Assembly: GCA_030544215.1 (NCBI GenBank)
Contig: JARZZO010000009.1
Span: forward strand, 56,787,129 to 56,851,128
Reading direction: 5' to 3'
From: Zantedeschia hybrid cultivar
Taxonomy: Eukaryota; Streptophyta; Magnoliopsida; Alismatales; Araceae
DNA: 64,000 bases
Below the pieces are notes generated by a model. That model saw only the letters and a list, made by a program, of their open reading frames with translations. It did no database searches and had not been told where the DNA came from. This document shows, piece after piece, positions 38,201 through 52,113 of the stretch (position 1 is the stretch's first letter; each line of letters begins with the position of its first letter). A program made the translations under genes and the position numbers.

Positions 38201-41200
38201 CCCGCACGTGGCCATCTTCTCCCCTGGTATGCGTAGAGTTGGGTGCATGCCTTGTATGCTTCAACGAAGGTAAGAAATTGATGTTGCTAGTTCGTACGCA
38301 TTTCCCGCAAGGCGATGGTGGCTTTGAATAGGCCCGTAAAGCAAGTTGTGCATTAAAGGAGACCCGTTCTATGGAGCTAAGTCCCATGAAGGCGACGGAG
38401 GCCTTGAACTCCAGAGCAACCATTGAAGCAGGACCTATGCAAAGGCGATGGACCCGACGTGCAAGTTCACATGTGAAGGAAGGCGGTGGCATGGTGCCCG
38501 ACGCAGCCCTGTTGAGACGGCGGTGTTTGACGGCTAATAAGTGTTGGCCAAGTTGAAGGCCTTTATGTGTAACCAACTAGGCGGATCCCGGCACAAGGCC
38601 AGATTTTTTAGGTTGAGGGCTAGTTAACCTGGAGTAAACCAAAGTGAGGGAGCCTAGGCGAAGGTGAGGTGTGCATACCCGGCAGGCCCCGAGCGAGGGT
38701 GCGTTACGGGTAGCAAGGGTGCCTAGGTGAAGGCGCGAGGCGCAGAACCAACAAGTCCCAAGCACAAGTCCGCACGACCATAGTGGGGTGCCTAAGTGAG
38801 GCACTATGTACGTGGCTGATAGGCCCAAACGAAGGTCCGTCCGACCGAGCGAGGGTGCCAAGATAAGTGCGGTGCGTGTAGTCGGCAAGCCTCGACCGAA
38901 GGTCTGCTTGACCAATGCGAGAGCGCCTAGGCGAAGTGTTGGCGCAAAGCCGATGGGCTAGTACGGAGGTCTTGGTCGTGGGTCGAGGACGCCAAGGGCA
39001 ATGTGTATAGGTGCAGATGCCGACTGGGCCTGAGCGACAACCATCTCGCGTATACGCAACCTGCCACGGGTGCCCGGGATTTGGCGTTGTAAACCTCCCC
39101 GAAAAGATTCGTGTGAGGCTTGTGGGCCAAACACTTGGGCGCTACGAAACTCTGATGTGAGGCGAAAAATTGTAGGCTAGTCTCAGTGTGTGCTTCCGTA
39201 CTGAGGCTTTTCTAAGTTATGCCATGACAGTTGGTATCAAAGCACTCTAACTGAGTGATTGTACAATTAGAGTGGGATGTGCCGGTACTATTGGTGATGG
39301 CCGAACCGGTACTACCCGTATTGAAGACCGGCTTGGACTTGGTGAGTCCATGTTCGACATGTAAACCATGGCCAGATCAACTATCAGAGGGACTTGTTCA
39401 CTGAAACTTGCAAGACAAGAAGGCACTCAGAGGATGCATATATGGCCGATCAACAGTAGGTCTGTCCACCTCGACCTTTGCGATGGATATGCAACCTCCC
39501 AAGGTGTGTCGAGGGGCAGCCAGTGTGTTTGAAGATGCTGAACTTGGTGTGCAAAATTGTTCAAGTTAGCCGAGAGTGAAGTTCCTTCCATGTTCCAGTT
39601 GGCGCATGTAGTGCGCTAAGTCAAAGTCCATATGAGCAAGTATTGTCGCAATGCTCAAAGTTTGAGGACATTTGTGGGCTAAAACCTGGAAAAAGCTGAA
39701 CCTGAGGACCACAGGTTGTTGTGCGAGGTTCCTTCCCTATAGCCGCATGGGACGGCAGAAGACATAGGCTTGAAGATGGTCGACAGTGGAATCAGAAAGT
39801 TGGCCTCGTGCAAAGGTCAGTGTACCTAGTAAGCCGCAATGTCGGCATGCTCGTGTAGCTCACAGCCTGTCAAGAAGCCAAAGGCAAGGGACCGCCGAGT
39901 GAAACAATACCAGAAAGTGTGTTCACCTCAACTTGGCATGGCCGTGTTAGCTGAAAGTTTGGGCGCTAGAGCCGGTGGCAGTGACCCTAGTTGTCTTATG
40001 GGAAGACTGAAGCTAGCCAAATTCACCGAGTGTTGTGGCACTAAGGTAGTTGTGAGTAAAGCACAGTAGTCATAGAGAGGACCCCAAGCAGATTGTGTTT
40101 AGGCCTATTATATGGGTAAGGCACTCATCACCAAATTCAGTAGATTCGGAAAGGGCGTATGTTCAAGAGGGAGACATGTACCTGTTGAGCAAGTCTTGGA
40201 ACTCCAAAGCATGTTGTTTAGGATCCTCCTTGCATTGAAGCTACAAGTACAAAGTGCAAACTCAAAATGAAATGGTCTTAACCAGTCAAGCTACACGGCT
40301 ATGTTATGTTGTCTACCGTATTCGCAACCTACCATAAGTTGTGCAGTGGTGCGGTAAGTAACTCCCATTCTTCGTACTAACACGTTCGTCTTGTTGTTTG
40401 CAGCCTCGTTGGCAGTACGGCAGAAAAAAGAAGGGCTTGGTTAGAGCATCTTATGCGGCAAGTGCTAGGGCAAGAGCATAGGTGTGCAGGCCTAAAGTCC
40501 GTCACAATCCAACCATTCGCTCAACCAAACTGAGGAGCAGTTCATAGGAAAACAAGGTTGTCCCAAGGGCACACGATGCCCGTCTGTTGGGATTGTCGGA
40601 GCGCCATACTCTGAAGAGGTGGCGGTGCTTGTTCAGGGACATTACAAGGAGGTCTTGATGAAGCCGATATGTGGAAGCTTTGTGACCGTACGGAGATTCC
40701 GAACCCGACTGCGACAGGATAGGCTTAAGCGGAGTTAGGCTGCCAAGTCTTTTGAAGTCGAAGCAGAAGCCTGATCATATGTTGTACAGTAGAGCCCAAA
40801 CCATTCTCCATGCAGAAGTTGTAAAGGAGGAGTGTCAGGTAGGCAACCTTGAAGGAGTTCACGGTCAGCATATTGGCGCGAAGCTTGCAGTGGGTAGATA
40901 GGTCCTAGCAGAGGCAAAATGATAAAAGATTGATGCGTAGTCGGAGCTAGGCTAGGACACTAGTAGAAGTAGTGCTTACAGTAGCAAAAGTTGGCAGAGA
41001 TCGGAGGTCAACGAGGACGTCGACGGCTTAGCTGGGGGAGCCTGTCACGATTGAAAATCGTGACTTAGGCTTTTTACTAAGCCTTGACTACTCAAGGGTG
41101 CCGGGAGGGGTGGCACGGTTGGTGAAATCTCTAAGTTGTGGATTGAAGATGGAGTCGGACTATATCCGGCGAGTGGTAGGTTGCAGCCTCGCCCGACTGC

Positions 41201-42763
41201 ATCCCCTCAACCACATTTTGATTGTGTGGCCGCCGCAGTTAAGTGTGACCTGCCGTGCCGGTGAGTTCCTCTAAGGAAGGAACCGGGCTTAGCAATGGCG
41301 AAGGGTCATGCTAGATGCGAGGGGATTCTCGGAGGAAGTTGTCCCCTAGGGTTGATTTGCCGTAAGCTATGTCGTCCCAGCTAACTGTAGGCAAGTCCCA
41401 CAGGTAACCGTCTTCTCCCCTGGTATGCACAGAGTTAGGCGCATACTGTGTATGTTTCAACAAAGGCAGGAAATTAGTGTTGCTTGTCCGTACGCATCTC
41501 CCACAAAGCGGCGGTGGGTTTGAACACTGGTTAGCTCGTGAAGCAAGCTGTGCATTGTGAGAGACCAGTTCGTATGGAGCTAAGTCCCGTGAAGGCGACG
41601 GAGACCTTGAACTTCAGAGTAACCGTTGAAGCCGGATCCGTACAAAGGCGATAGACCTGGCGTGCAAGTTCGTGTGCAAAGGGCGGCGGTGGCATGGTGC
41701 CCAATGCAGCCCCGGTGAGGTGGCGATGTTTTACGGCTAAGTGTTGGCCAAGTTGAAGGCCTTTATGTGTAACCAATTGGACAAATCTCGGGCAATGTTG
41801 TTCACCCTCCCATAAGGCCGAAGGGCTGAGGGCCGGTTAACCTGGGGTAGACCTAAGCGAGGGAGCCTAGGCGAAAGCACGGTGTGCATAGCCGGCAGGT
41901 CCAAGCGAGGGTGCGTTGGGTAGTAAGGGTACCTAGGTGAAGGCACGAGGCGTGGAACCGACAAGCCTCGAGCGCAAGTCCACACGGCCATAGTGGGGTG
42001 CCTAAGTAAGGCGCTATGTGCGTAGCTGATAGGCCCAAGCGAAGGTCTACCCAACCGAGCGAGGGTGCCTAGATGAGGCGTGGTGCGTACAGTCAACAGG
42101 CCTCGAGTGAAGGTTGTTAGACCAACGTACAAGCACCTAGGCAAAGTGTATGGGCGCAGAGCCGGTAGGCTAGTGTGGAGGTCTTAGTCGTGGGACGAGG
42201 GTGCAGAGGGTAATGTGTATGAGCGCATATGCTAGCCGGGCCAGAGCGACGACCACCCCGCGTATGCGCAACCTGCACGGGTGCCCGGGATTTGGTGTGG
42301 CAAACCTCTCCGGAAAGATTCATACAAGGCCTGCGGGTCAAGCACTTGGGCGTTGCGAAACTCTGATGCGAGGTAAAAAATTGTAGGTTGGTCTCAGTGT
42401 ATGCTTCAGCCACCGGGACGCCGCATGGCATCGCTGGTAACTTGGGCTTTTCTAAGTTATGCCGTGATAGGCGTCACATGTGGAAGGCAGCGAGGCCAGC
42501 GACAACGCAAGCAGGGATTATGGAGCACATCGGCAATGCTAGCAGACAACGTCATTGGCGGCAGGTATGCCAGCAAGAGCTGCCGGCAGTAGTGGCAGTG
42601 GCTAAAGCCGAAGGCAACAATAGTTGAAGCAGACAGCAGCAACAGTAGACCGGGGGGGTCCTGGGGGCTTTAGTAGGGGCTGCCAGTGGTAGCGGTAAGA
42701 ACGGGCCCTTCCTCTGGCCGGTTCCTCTTCTTTTTCTTCCTCTCTATGGCTGATGGAACTAAA

Positions 42764-42802
<39 letters not shown>

Positions 42803-45800
42803 TGAAGAGTGAAAAAAAGATATAGAGGCTACAGAAGAGTCCCCTGTTACTATCGGATGAACAGTAACAAAGAAGAAAAGGTTGTCGAAGGTAAAGAAAG
42901 GGTTCTCCGACAGAGGGAATGACATAACAAGAAGAAACAGAAGCATGGTTCCTCCCGTCATTGTTCACATGTGAACAGTAACAGAGAGAAGGGTTTGCAA
43001 GAGAGAGAAGGAAATAAAGAGAACGGTAGCAGTGTGGTAGCGGTTGTACAGCAGCGAGTAGTGGTGGGGATCAGAGTTAGTCTTTGATACCAAACTGATG
43101 CGAAATAGTAGGGGAGAAAGGGGGAAAGAGGAGGAGGAAGAAAGGGGAGGGGAAGACCATCAGGCATCGCACCGAAGAACAGGAGGGAGTTTAGGGTATC
43201 TCAACTAAGGAAGAACTCCATCACGGAGACTACATGGCTTCAAAAGCTTTCAAATTTCATCATTATTTCTCAAAGAGGGGATTACACCACCATTTAAAGA
43301 AAAAATTAATTCAAACCCTAAGCCTAATGACTAAAATGTCCCTAATTCAAAATAAATAGTTAAAATCTGACCTAAAATCTTTTTAAAAAAAATAGAAAAT
43401 GTATTAAATGGGCCTCTAATGGGCCAAATAAAATGTAACATAGACTCTTGGCTTCGTTTCTGCAACCCTTGGATTCCCATCTGTAGAAATAAGTAGATGT
43501 TAAGTGTAGGGGTTGTTATGTCTTTTGTCAATCCTCTACTTATTATTATTTGTTTTATTATGGTTGTACCCCAGTGTGTTATGTGAACAGGGGCAAAACA
43601 GTCACTAGTGTTTGTTTTGATGTTTGCCCTAATATATAAAGTCTTATAAGGGCTGGCCGGCCTCTCTAGTTGAGAGAGAGAGCCTGATGTACCCTTTCTT
43701 TGCCTCTTTAACCCTTGTACTCTTCCTTTCTACATGGTATCAAAGCCCATGGTTACAAACCGGGCCACGCACCCGTATTTGTGATCCACGTGACAAAGCC
43801 TAAAATCGACTTGTACGTGAGGGGGCGTGTTAGAATAGTCCTACATCGAAAAAAGGACAAAATCAAAAAGTGTTTAGTAGATGGTGCCTACTCCACTCAT
43901 AGCCTTAAGGTTTTGAGTTGGATGGCTCAATAACTTCAATATGGTATCAGAGCTTGATAGTGAGGAGGAGTAAAACCCTAAGCCAATTGGTCATCTTTTC
44001 TTGCCCAGTGGAGGATCTATGTAGCAAAAAAAAAAAAAAACAGAAGAAACACTCCACAACAAGGATCGGACCCTCTGTTTTGGGTGTTTTTAGGCCTGCG
44101 ATTATCTCTCCCTAGTGCTCTGCTATTTCCGCTGCACTGGGAACCAGGAGAGAGGTCCAGCGCCCCTGTTGTGCCTCTGGTTGGTGATCGGTTCCTCTGT
44201 TCTGGGGTCTCTTCTATCCGATCCCCCTGTTCTGCCCTTCTAAGGGTCCGGCCCCTTTGTCCTGGGGTCATTTATATCCGGCCTCCCTATTTTGCCCCTC
44301 AAGAGGTCCGATCCATCTTGTTCTGCACTGAAACCCTGATTAGGGTCCCCTGTGTGAACCGCAGCCCTGCTTGAAGGGTTTTCAAGGGCAGGCCTGCCAC
44401 TTTGTTGCTGCTTACACCCTAGTTAGGGTTTCTTGGAGCTGATCCTACACCAAAACCAGCAGACTGGCCACCTTGGTGCTGCATACACCCTGGTTAGGGT
44501 TTTTGGGAGCTATTATTGCACCACAACCAGCAAACCGGCCATCTTGGTGCTGCATTCCCCAAGTATATTTCTGTTTGGAGTTATTTTTTGCACCGTCACC
44601 TCATCTCTGAGGGCTATTAGAGGTCGGTTATCTCTTATTGTGCTGCCACTCTATTTCCACCCTACTGAGGCACCTTTAGGAGCAAGAAAATGTCCGAGTT
44701 GACAGTAAATGAAGCATTTTCCAGGTGTGACAGCAAGGGAGAAAATTTACACCTTCAACTTCCCCCTGTGAAGTTGAATGACTCAAACTATTTGGACTAG
44801 GCAGCGACCATCAAGACTTTCATCAGTACGAAATCCAAGGTTGGATACATATATGGGAGGATAAAATTACCTCCTATCGATGATGAGAAGTATGAGGAAT
44901 GGGAACATCAGGATAGCTCCGTGACTGATGGACAATTGAAATATATCGTGAGGAAGTCAACTGCAAGAGAGAGATGTGGCTCATCCTTGAAGAGATGTAC
45001 TGTGAGAAGGTCAATCATGTGAATCTGTATAACCTTGAAGTTGCTATCCATGACACTAAACAAGGTACACACTCTGTGTGTGAGTACTATTGTGCCCTCA
45101 TAGCGTTATGGGAGGAACAAGAATCTTTCGCCATAAAGGACTGGGATACTGTTGCACACCACAAAAGTACTTGAAGCATGTCCAAGACCAAAGGGTTCTC
45201 AAGTTCCTTCATGGACTCGACTCTGAGTATGAGGGGCTGCGATCTCAAATTTTGAATTTTGAGATCATCCCAACTCTTGAACAGTGCTACAAGAAGGTGG
45301 TCACTAAAGAAAGACGAAGGAAGACTATGCAGGTAGATACAAGAGGGGCCAATGTTGGTGATCACTTTGCCCTCATCAGTACCAATACAGGAAATGCAAA
45401 AAGGGGAGATGGCACACGAAAGGACTCACATAAAGGTGAAAGAAAGTGTTCGCATTGTGGGTGATCCAATCACTCCATGGAGTACTGCTGAGAGTTGTAC
45501 CCTGACAAGAAGCCGTTGAAGTTCAGGAAAGGCCAGCAACATAAAGGGCCTACTGCTACTACAAAGGTCACACAACAACCTTCTGGGGATGTTTCAGAAG
45601 GGAACACATCAGTAAGAACACAAGGAAGCTTCGTGGGGCTGTCCACCTCCGATGTAGCAAACCTTTAGCAATTCCTCTCACATTTGACACCCTATTCATC
45701 TACCAGCCCGTCAGGTACTTATGGAGCAGCACTCAGTGTTGCCTCGCACCACAGTGGACACTCTTGGATCATCGATTCAAGGGCCACTGACCACATGACG

Positions 45801-48800
45801 GATACCAATAATCTCTTTACTTCTTATACATTATGCTCAGGATAAGATAAGATGACCATTGCATATGGCACCCTGGCGACCAAAGCTGGGAAAGGAACTA
45901 TACCTCTGGATGAACATCTTAACTTATCCTCAGCATTACATGTTCCAAAATTGTCCATAAATTTGCTTTTTGTGAGCAGTCTTACAAAATCCTTGAATTG
46001 TTCCATAACCTTTTTTCCCACTCATTGTGTGTTTCAGGATCTGAGGATAGGCCAACTAATTAGGAGTGGACGTAAAGCAGGAGGTCTCTATCAGCTCCAG
46101 TCCCAGCATGGTACTGCTCTTCAGTCTTCAAGCACTAGTGTTTTGTCTAAGAAAATAAGGGAGATACAGCTGTGGCATCTCCATCTAGGACACCTCTCTT
46201 TTCCAGCATTGAAATATTTGTTTCCATCATTGTTCCATAAAATACACATTCAGTCTATTCAATGTCAAACTTGTCATCTTGCAAAACATTGTAGAACTCC
46301 GTTTCCTCCTTCTATGAATAAAAGTTCAACTTCTCTTGAGTTAGTCCATTCTGATGTGTAGGGTCCTGCTTTTGTTCCTTCTAATAATGGTCACCGTTAT
46401 TTTATCACCTTCATTAATGACTTCTCTCACTACACTTAGGTGTACCCTATGAAGTCCAAGGAGGATGTGCCCCGGATCATACAAGTGTTTAAGAACATGG
46501 TGGAAAATCAGTTTGAAAAGAAAAGAAAATAAAAATCGTTCAGACAATGCAAAAAAATACTTTGAAAAAAATCTGAATATTTTCTTGAGGATAAAGGGAT
46601 AATCCATGAGTCATCATGTCCTTATACTCCTCAACAAAATGGAATCGCTAAACGGAAAAATCGCCATCTTCTTGAAACAGCCCGGGCGCTTCTTCTCCAT
46701 CATAACCTCCCTAAAAGATTTTGGACAGAGGTTGTACTCACTGTTGCGTATGTCATCAATCGAAGGCCCTCCAGAGTTCTCCAATTTCAGACCCCCAACT
46801 CTATTATTCGACCTCAGCACCCACTCTTTCTTTTACCATTGAAAGTGTTTGGGTCTTTGTGTTTTATCCATGATTTAGCCCCTGGCAACTCCAAACTTGA
46901 TGCCAAGGCTATTCGTGGGATTTTCCTTGGGTACTCTCCCACACAAAAGGGGTACAAATGCTATGATCTCCAGACCAAAAAAAAAAAAAAAAATGTTGTG
47001 AAGGATGTCACTTTATTTGAGTCACATTCTTATTGTCACTCTCAAGATGTGTCTGAGGGGGAGAGTTCTCAAACTACAGCCACACCAGAGTTGTCACAAC
47101 TGAGGAACCCGAACTCTCTAAAAAAAGGCATGACAATAGCATGCAGGGGACTGAACTGAAGCACTATGTCAGAAGATCAAAAGTTCAAAAGCAAACTGAG
47201 AACTTGGGACTGGATGCTGCAACAGACTGTTCTGTAGATCCATCATCCCAAGAAGTTGGTAAGGTTATGAACACTGAACCTAGTTTTCCTATTGGTTCAG
47301 ATAAACCCATTGATTCTGATGTTGTTCCAGCTGAAATTGAGCAAAACGAGTAGGATCTTGAGAACTCTATATATGTCCGTAAAGGTGTACGAGAGTGCAC
47401 CAAACATCTTATCTCAAAGTACCTATGTTACTCACAACTATCTCCTTCTTACAGAACCTTTATTGCTGCCCTCTCTTCTTGTTCAAATCCTCTAACGTTC
47501 ACAGAGGCTACTAGAGACCAGCGATGAGTGAAGGCTATGAAGGAGGAAATGGATGCCCTCAAACGGAACAGTACTTGGGTTCTTATTGATCTTTCCGAAG
47601 GGAAGAAGCTGGTTGGATCAAATTGGGTGTACACCACTAAGTTTAAAGCTGATGGTAGTGTGGAAAGATTCAAAGCCAAATTGGTAGCAAAGGGGTTTAC
47701 TCAAACGTATGGAATTGATTATGAGGAAACCTTTGCACCAATGGTTAAGTTGAACACAGTTAGAGTGGTTCTTGCTATGGCTGCCTATTATTCTTAGGAA
47801 CTGTATCAATTGGATGTTAAAAATGTTTTTCTGAATGGCGAACTTATAGAAGAAGTGTATATGCAGCCGCCCCCAGGAATGATCACTAATGGCAAAGTGT
47901 GCAGATTGAATAAGGCTTTGTATGGCCTAAAACAGTACCCTCGAGCCTGGTTTGAGAGGTTCAAGGTAGCAATGGTCAGATATGGCTTCATCCAGGGAAA
48001 TGCAGATCATACTATGTTTACAAAATGGGTTAATGGTAAAGTTGTGGTCTTACTTGTGTATGTTGATGACATGATTATCACAGGAGACAACCATGCTAAA
48101 ATTGCACTCTTGAAGAAAAACCTAGCAAAAGAGTTTGAAATCAAGGACTTAGGGCAACTGAGATACTTCCTAGGCATTGAAGTGACCAGAATATCCAGAG
48201 GAATTTATGTGTGCCAGCGCAAGTATGCACTGGACCAGCTGAAAGAAACAGGGAAGCTTGGATGCAAACCTGTAGATACACCTATTGAATCAAATCATAG
48301 ATTGAGTATCTCAAAAAGTGAAATTTTGTCTGAGGGGGAGAAAGGCAAATATCAGAGACTAGTAGGGAAATTGTTGTATATATCCCTAACTAGGCCTGAC
48401 ATTGCCTATGTTGTTAGTATAGTTAGTCAGTTTATGCATGCGTCCTGTACATCACATCTTGGAGCTGTGGACAGAATTTTGAGATACAGAAAGTCCTGCC
48501 TAGGAAAAGGTCTTCTATTTTCTAAGAGCAATCATCTTGCTCTTGAAGGGTACACTGATGCTGATTGGGCTGGATCACAAGATAATAGGAGATCCACAAC
48601 AGGCTACTGTATGTTTTTTGGTGGCACTCTTGTAACATGGAGGAGTAAGAAGCAATTTGTATGTGCTAGATCTAGTACTGAAGCTGAATACCGGGCTATG
48701 GCTCAGTCTATAGCTGATCTTGTTTGGTTAAAAATTTTACTTCAGGACCTTAGAGTGAAAGTACAGCTGCCGATGAAGCTTTATTGTGATAACAAGGCTG

Positions 48801-51800
48801 CTATCAACATTACAAATAATCATATCCAACATGACAAGACCAAGCATATTAAGATTGATAGGCACTTCATCAGAGAAAGGTTAGACAGTGGGGACTTATG
48901 TCTACCCGATACCAATATTGGACAGCAACTTGCAAACATATTCACCAAAGGTCTTCCAAGGGAGCAATTCTCCAATGTAATTGGCAAGCTAGGCATGCTA
49001 AATATCCATGCTCAGCTTAAGGAGGAGTGTAGTAATAAGTAGATGTAGGGATTGTTATGTCTTTTGTCAGTCCTCTACTTATTATTATTTGTTTTATTCT
49101 AGTTTTACCCCTGTATGTTATGTGAACAGAGGCAAAACAGTCACTGGTGTTTGTTTGGATGTTTGCCCTACTATATAAAGTCTTGTAAGGGCTGGCCGAC
49201 CTCTCTAGTTGAGAGAGAGAGTCTGCCGCACCCTTTCTTTGCCTCTCCAACCCTTGTACTCTTCCTTTCTACACCATCATTAACTGATGTGGGACAGCAG
49301 GGGAGAAAGGGAGAAGATGGAGGAGGAAGAAGGGGGAGGGAAGACCATCCGGCATCTCACCAGAGGTAGGATCTTTCCAACATCGCAACCAATGAAAAGG
49401 AGGGGGTTTAAGGCATGTCGCCCAAGGAGAACTCCATCCCGGAGGCTGCATGGCTTCAAAATCTTTTAAATTTCTTCATTATTTCTCAAAGAGTGGATTT
49501 CACCACTATTTAAAGTAAAGCTAACTCAAATCCTAAGCCTAATAGCTAAAATATCCCTAATTCAAAATAAATAGCTAAAATCTGACCTAAAATCTTAAAA
49601 AAAGGAAAAATACATCAAATGGGCCTCTAATGGGCCAAATAAAATATAACATAGACTCTTGGCTTCATTTCGGCAACCATTGGATTCTCATCAGATTGGG
49701 ATTCTGATATCAGTCATACCTAATTTAGTTAGGATCGGGATTGAGATTGGCTCAGACCTCAGAACCAGTCTAGGCTCAGCTGGTTTCCAACTGGTACACG
49801 TTGTTGATTGATAGTTTTAGAATTAAGTGAGGAATCAGATTCCCCCTCAAAATCAGATTAGCATGGATCATTTCCAATCTGAATCAGCCGATCCCACAAG
49901 CCATGGTTCATAACCACACCAATGATCTTCCCAAAGTCAAAAAATGCCCCATTTCCCCACAGTTAAATCAATAGAGACTAACAAAATATCTGCTGGTCAT
50001 GCAATGTTGCTCCATATTGGAGAGAAGGCTAGAATGAATCACCAGCTGATAGCACCATTTGCCATTATTTCTATAGTACTTATCTCTCACTATCTCTGCC
50101 CATAAAGATACCTTTTCTTCCCCAATTATCCATAAGCATTTCATAAGAAGAGCTGTATTAAGAACCTAGTCTTTGTGATCCCCTCCACCTTGAGAATTGC
50201 TTTTACAAGCCCAATCCCTCTTGATTAAATGCCACCCTTACTGTTCCTGGTTTCACCATTCCAGAAAAAGGAGTTTCCATAACTTCAATTTTTCTCCCTA
50301 TTGTTTCAACTTTCAAGAATCTTGACAACATGAAATACACGGCAAAATAGGAGAGGACAGATTTAAAAGAATCTGTATGCCTCTGGCTCAAGACAATTTA
50401 GCTTTCCATCCTTCAAGCCTCTCAAGCGCAAACTTTTGAATAATAGCCTTCCAGTCTTGTACCCTGATAGGTCAATCTGACAGTGGAACACCCAGGAGTT
50501 TGATGAAAAAAGAGAAATATTTCCAACCAAGGGCATCTGCCTCATTCCAAAATCTGTCTAGAACTGAACACCCATAATTTTAGATTTCAAGTAATCAAAC
50601 CAGTCACCATTTGAAGAACAAGTATAAAGCTTTTCAGGTTATTAATTTCTTCTTCCTTATCCAAGGAAAAACAAAAAGCAGAGTAACATCAGTATGCTGG
50701 AGTTAAATAAGTCTAACATTTCTTCAACTAACAGAAAAATCTTCAATGAGACCATTTTCAGCTTCTTTCTTCCATATTGGACTAAGGTAGCATTTGATAA
50801 CACTGAAATCTTGTCTAAAAATCTGAGATTCAGATTTAACATTTTAAATCTGAATTAGGAAATGTAAGTCCTGAATATAGTATAATTGGGTGTCTGGCCC
50901 AGGAGCTGGCCCCAGACTCTGTCAGGGTTTCCTTCATCTTAAAAAGTATGTCCTGAATACTGAATCAAAGAGATTATTTGGCAAAGATGACATATTAATG
51001 AATGACAAGGAGAATGGTACCTTTATATTTGATAATAATATTTCACAAATATAAGAATATTTACTTTCTTTAATTAATAATTTACATACACTTATAAACA
51101 CCTTATATTATCGTATGGAGCTGTTTCACAGATTATTATATATATGGCAATAAGTAAGGAGGGAAAAAGACCTTTTACCTTGCAGTTGGCAGCGGCAGCC
51201 GGTAGCACCAACAGCAGCCAGTAGCACCAACAGCAGCCAGCAACAATAGCACCAGGAGTAACAACAACAGCACCAGCACCAGCACCAGCAGTTAGCAGCG
51301 GAAAGGATACCAATACCGGTAGGTACCGATACCGATGCTTATTGTTATCGGAAATCAGGCATATCAGCCCAGTACCGTCCCATGTCAACCCAGTACTCTC
51401 CCGATACAAGTTTTTTTTTCTAACTAAATGACCAGTATCAAGGGCATCCCCCCCTGCGTATGGGTAATGGTACCCACCAATACCGATACGTATCGGCCGA
51501 TATTGCCAACCACGAGCATGGATGGCAGTACTGGTATCGGTACCGGTATCGAAGGGTACCGATATCGGTACATATCGGCCGGTACCGGCACAGTATCGGC
51601 CGGTATCGGCCGATACCGTTTATAGGTATAGTATCGGCCGATACTGCCAACCATGACCACAAGCAGTGGTAGCACCAGCAGCGGTGGCACCAAAGGGAAC
51701 TAGCGGTCTCCTGTTCTGTGAGCACATAACAGGGCATCGTGAGGAAGACGAGCACAGAGAGAAAGATGGAGCAGAGAGAGAAGGGGTCAAACCCCCCACC

Positions 51801-52072
51801 GAAAGGTTATCAATGCAAAAAAGAAAGAGAGGAAGGGTAGGGGAAAAAAGAAGAAAACAGAGAGGATTTGTCAGTCCCCCCCCCTGGCCACCATTTCTTT
51901 CTGTTGCGAAGAGGAGACCCCCACCGGACAGGTGGGGGTATTTTTGGCAACGAAAATAAAAGAAGGGAAGAAAAAAAGAAAGAAGAAGAAAAAAGAAAGA
52001 GAGGATCCGGCAGGGGGGGTGGTTGCCATCGGACCCATCAGGCCCCCACCGGACAGGCTGGCCATGTGGCCT

Positions 52073-52113
<41 letters not shown>

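Larger units (their letters stand above)
37849..42469 (+). mobile_element. Non-coding LTR retrotransposon (LARD-like), 4.6 kb
   Basis: Left LTR 37849-39229 (1381 bp), right LTR 41043-42469 (1427 bp), both starting TGTCACGA and ending TTATGCCRTGAYA. Flanks are GGCG at 37845-37848 and 42470-42473, a 4-bp target duplication. The primer site TGGTATCAAAGCACT lies at 39232-39246 and a purine-rich GCTGGGGGAGCC lies just before the right LTR. The internal 1.8 kb has no gag or pol; the longest frame is 76 codons with no motif. The LTRs differ at many sites plus an indel of about 45 bp near the right end, so the insertion is old. Confidence 0.88.
43482..49273 (+). mobile_element. Full-length Ty1/Copia retrotransposon, 5.8 kb
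   Basis: LTRs 43482-43734 (253 bp) and 49028-49273 (246 bp) have perfect TGTAGAAA or near-perfect TGTAGTAA starts and TTTCTACA ends. Target duplication CCATC at 43477-43481 and 49274-49278. The primer site TGGTATCAAAGCCCATGG begins at 43735, directly after the LTR. The polypurine tract CTTAAGGAGGAG precedes the right LTR. Both LTRs have a TATATAAAG TATA box. The LTRs differ by a 7-bp indel and scattered bases. Gag-pol is intact in order but broken by stops. It inserted into the end of a gypsy LTR. Confidence 0.95.

Noticed and set aside
42602..42968. Minus-strand frames with long Ser-Leu repeats
   Set aside because: Translation of a GA/TC microsatellite; not a gene. The same applies to frames at 51871-52152 and 61647-61856.
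51424..51755. Tyr/Arg-rich frames on both strands
   Set aside because: By-products of TATCGG palindromes in the MITE region.
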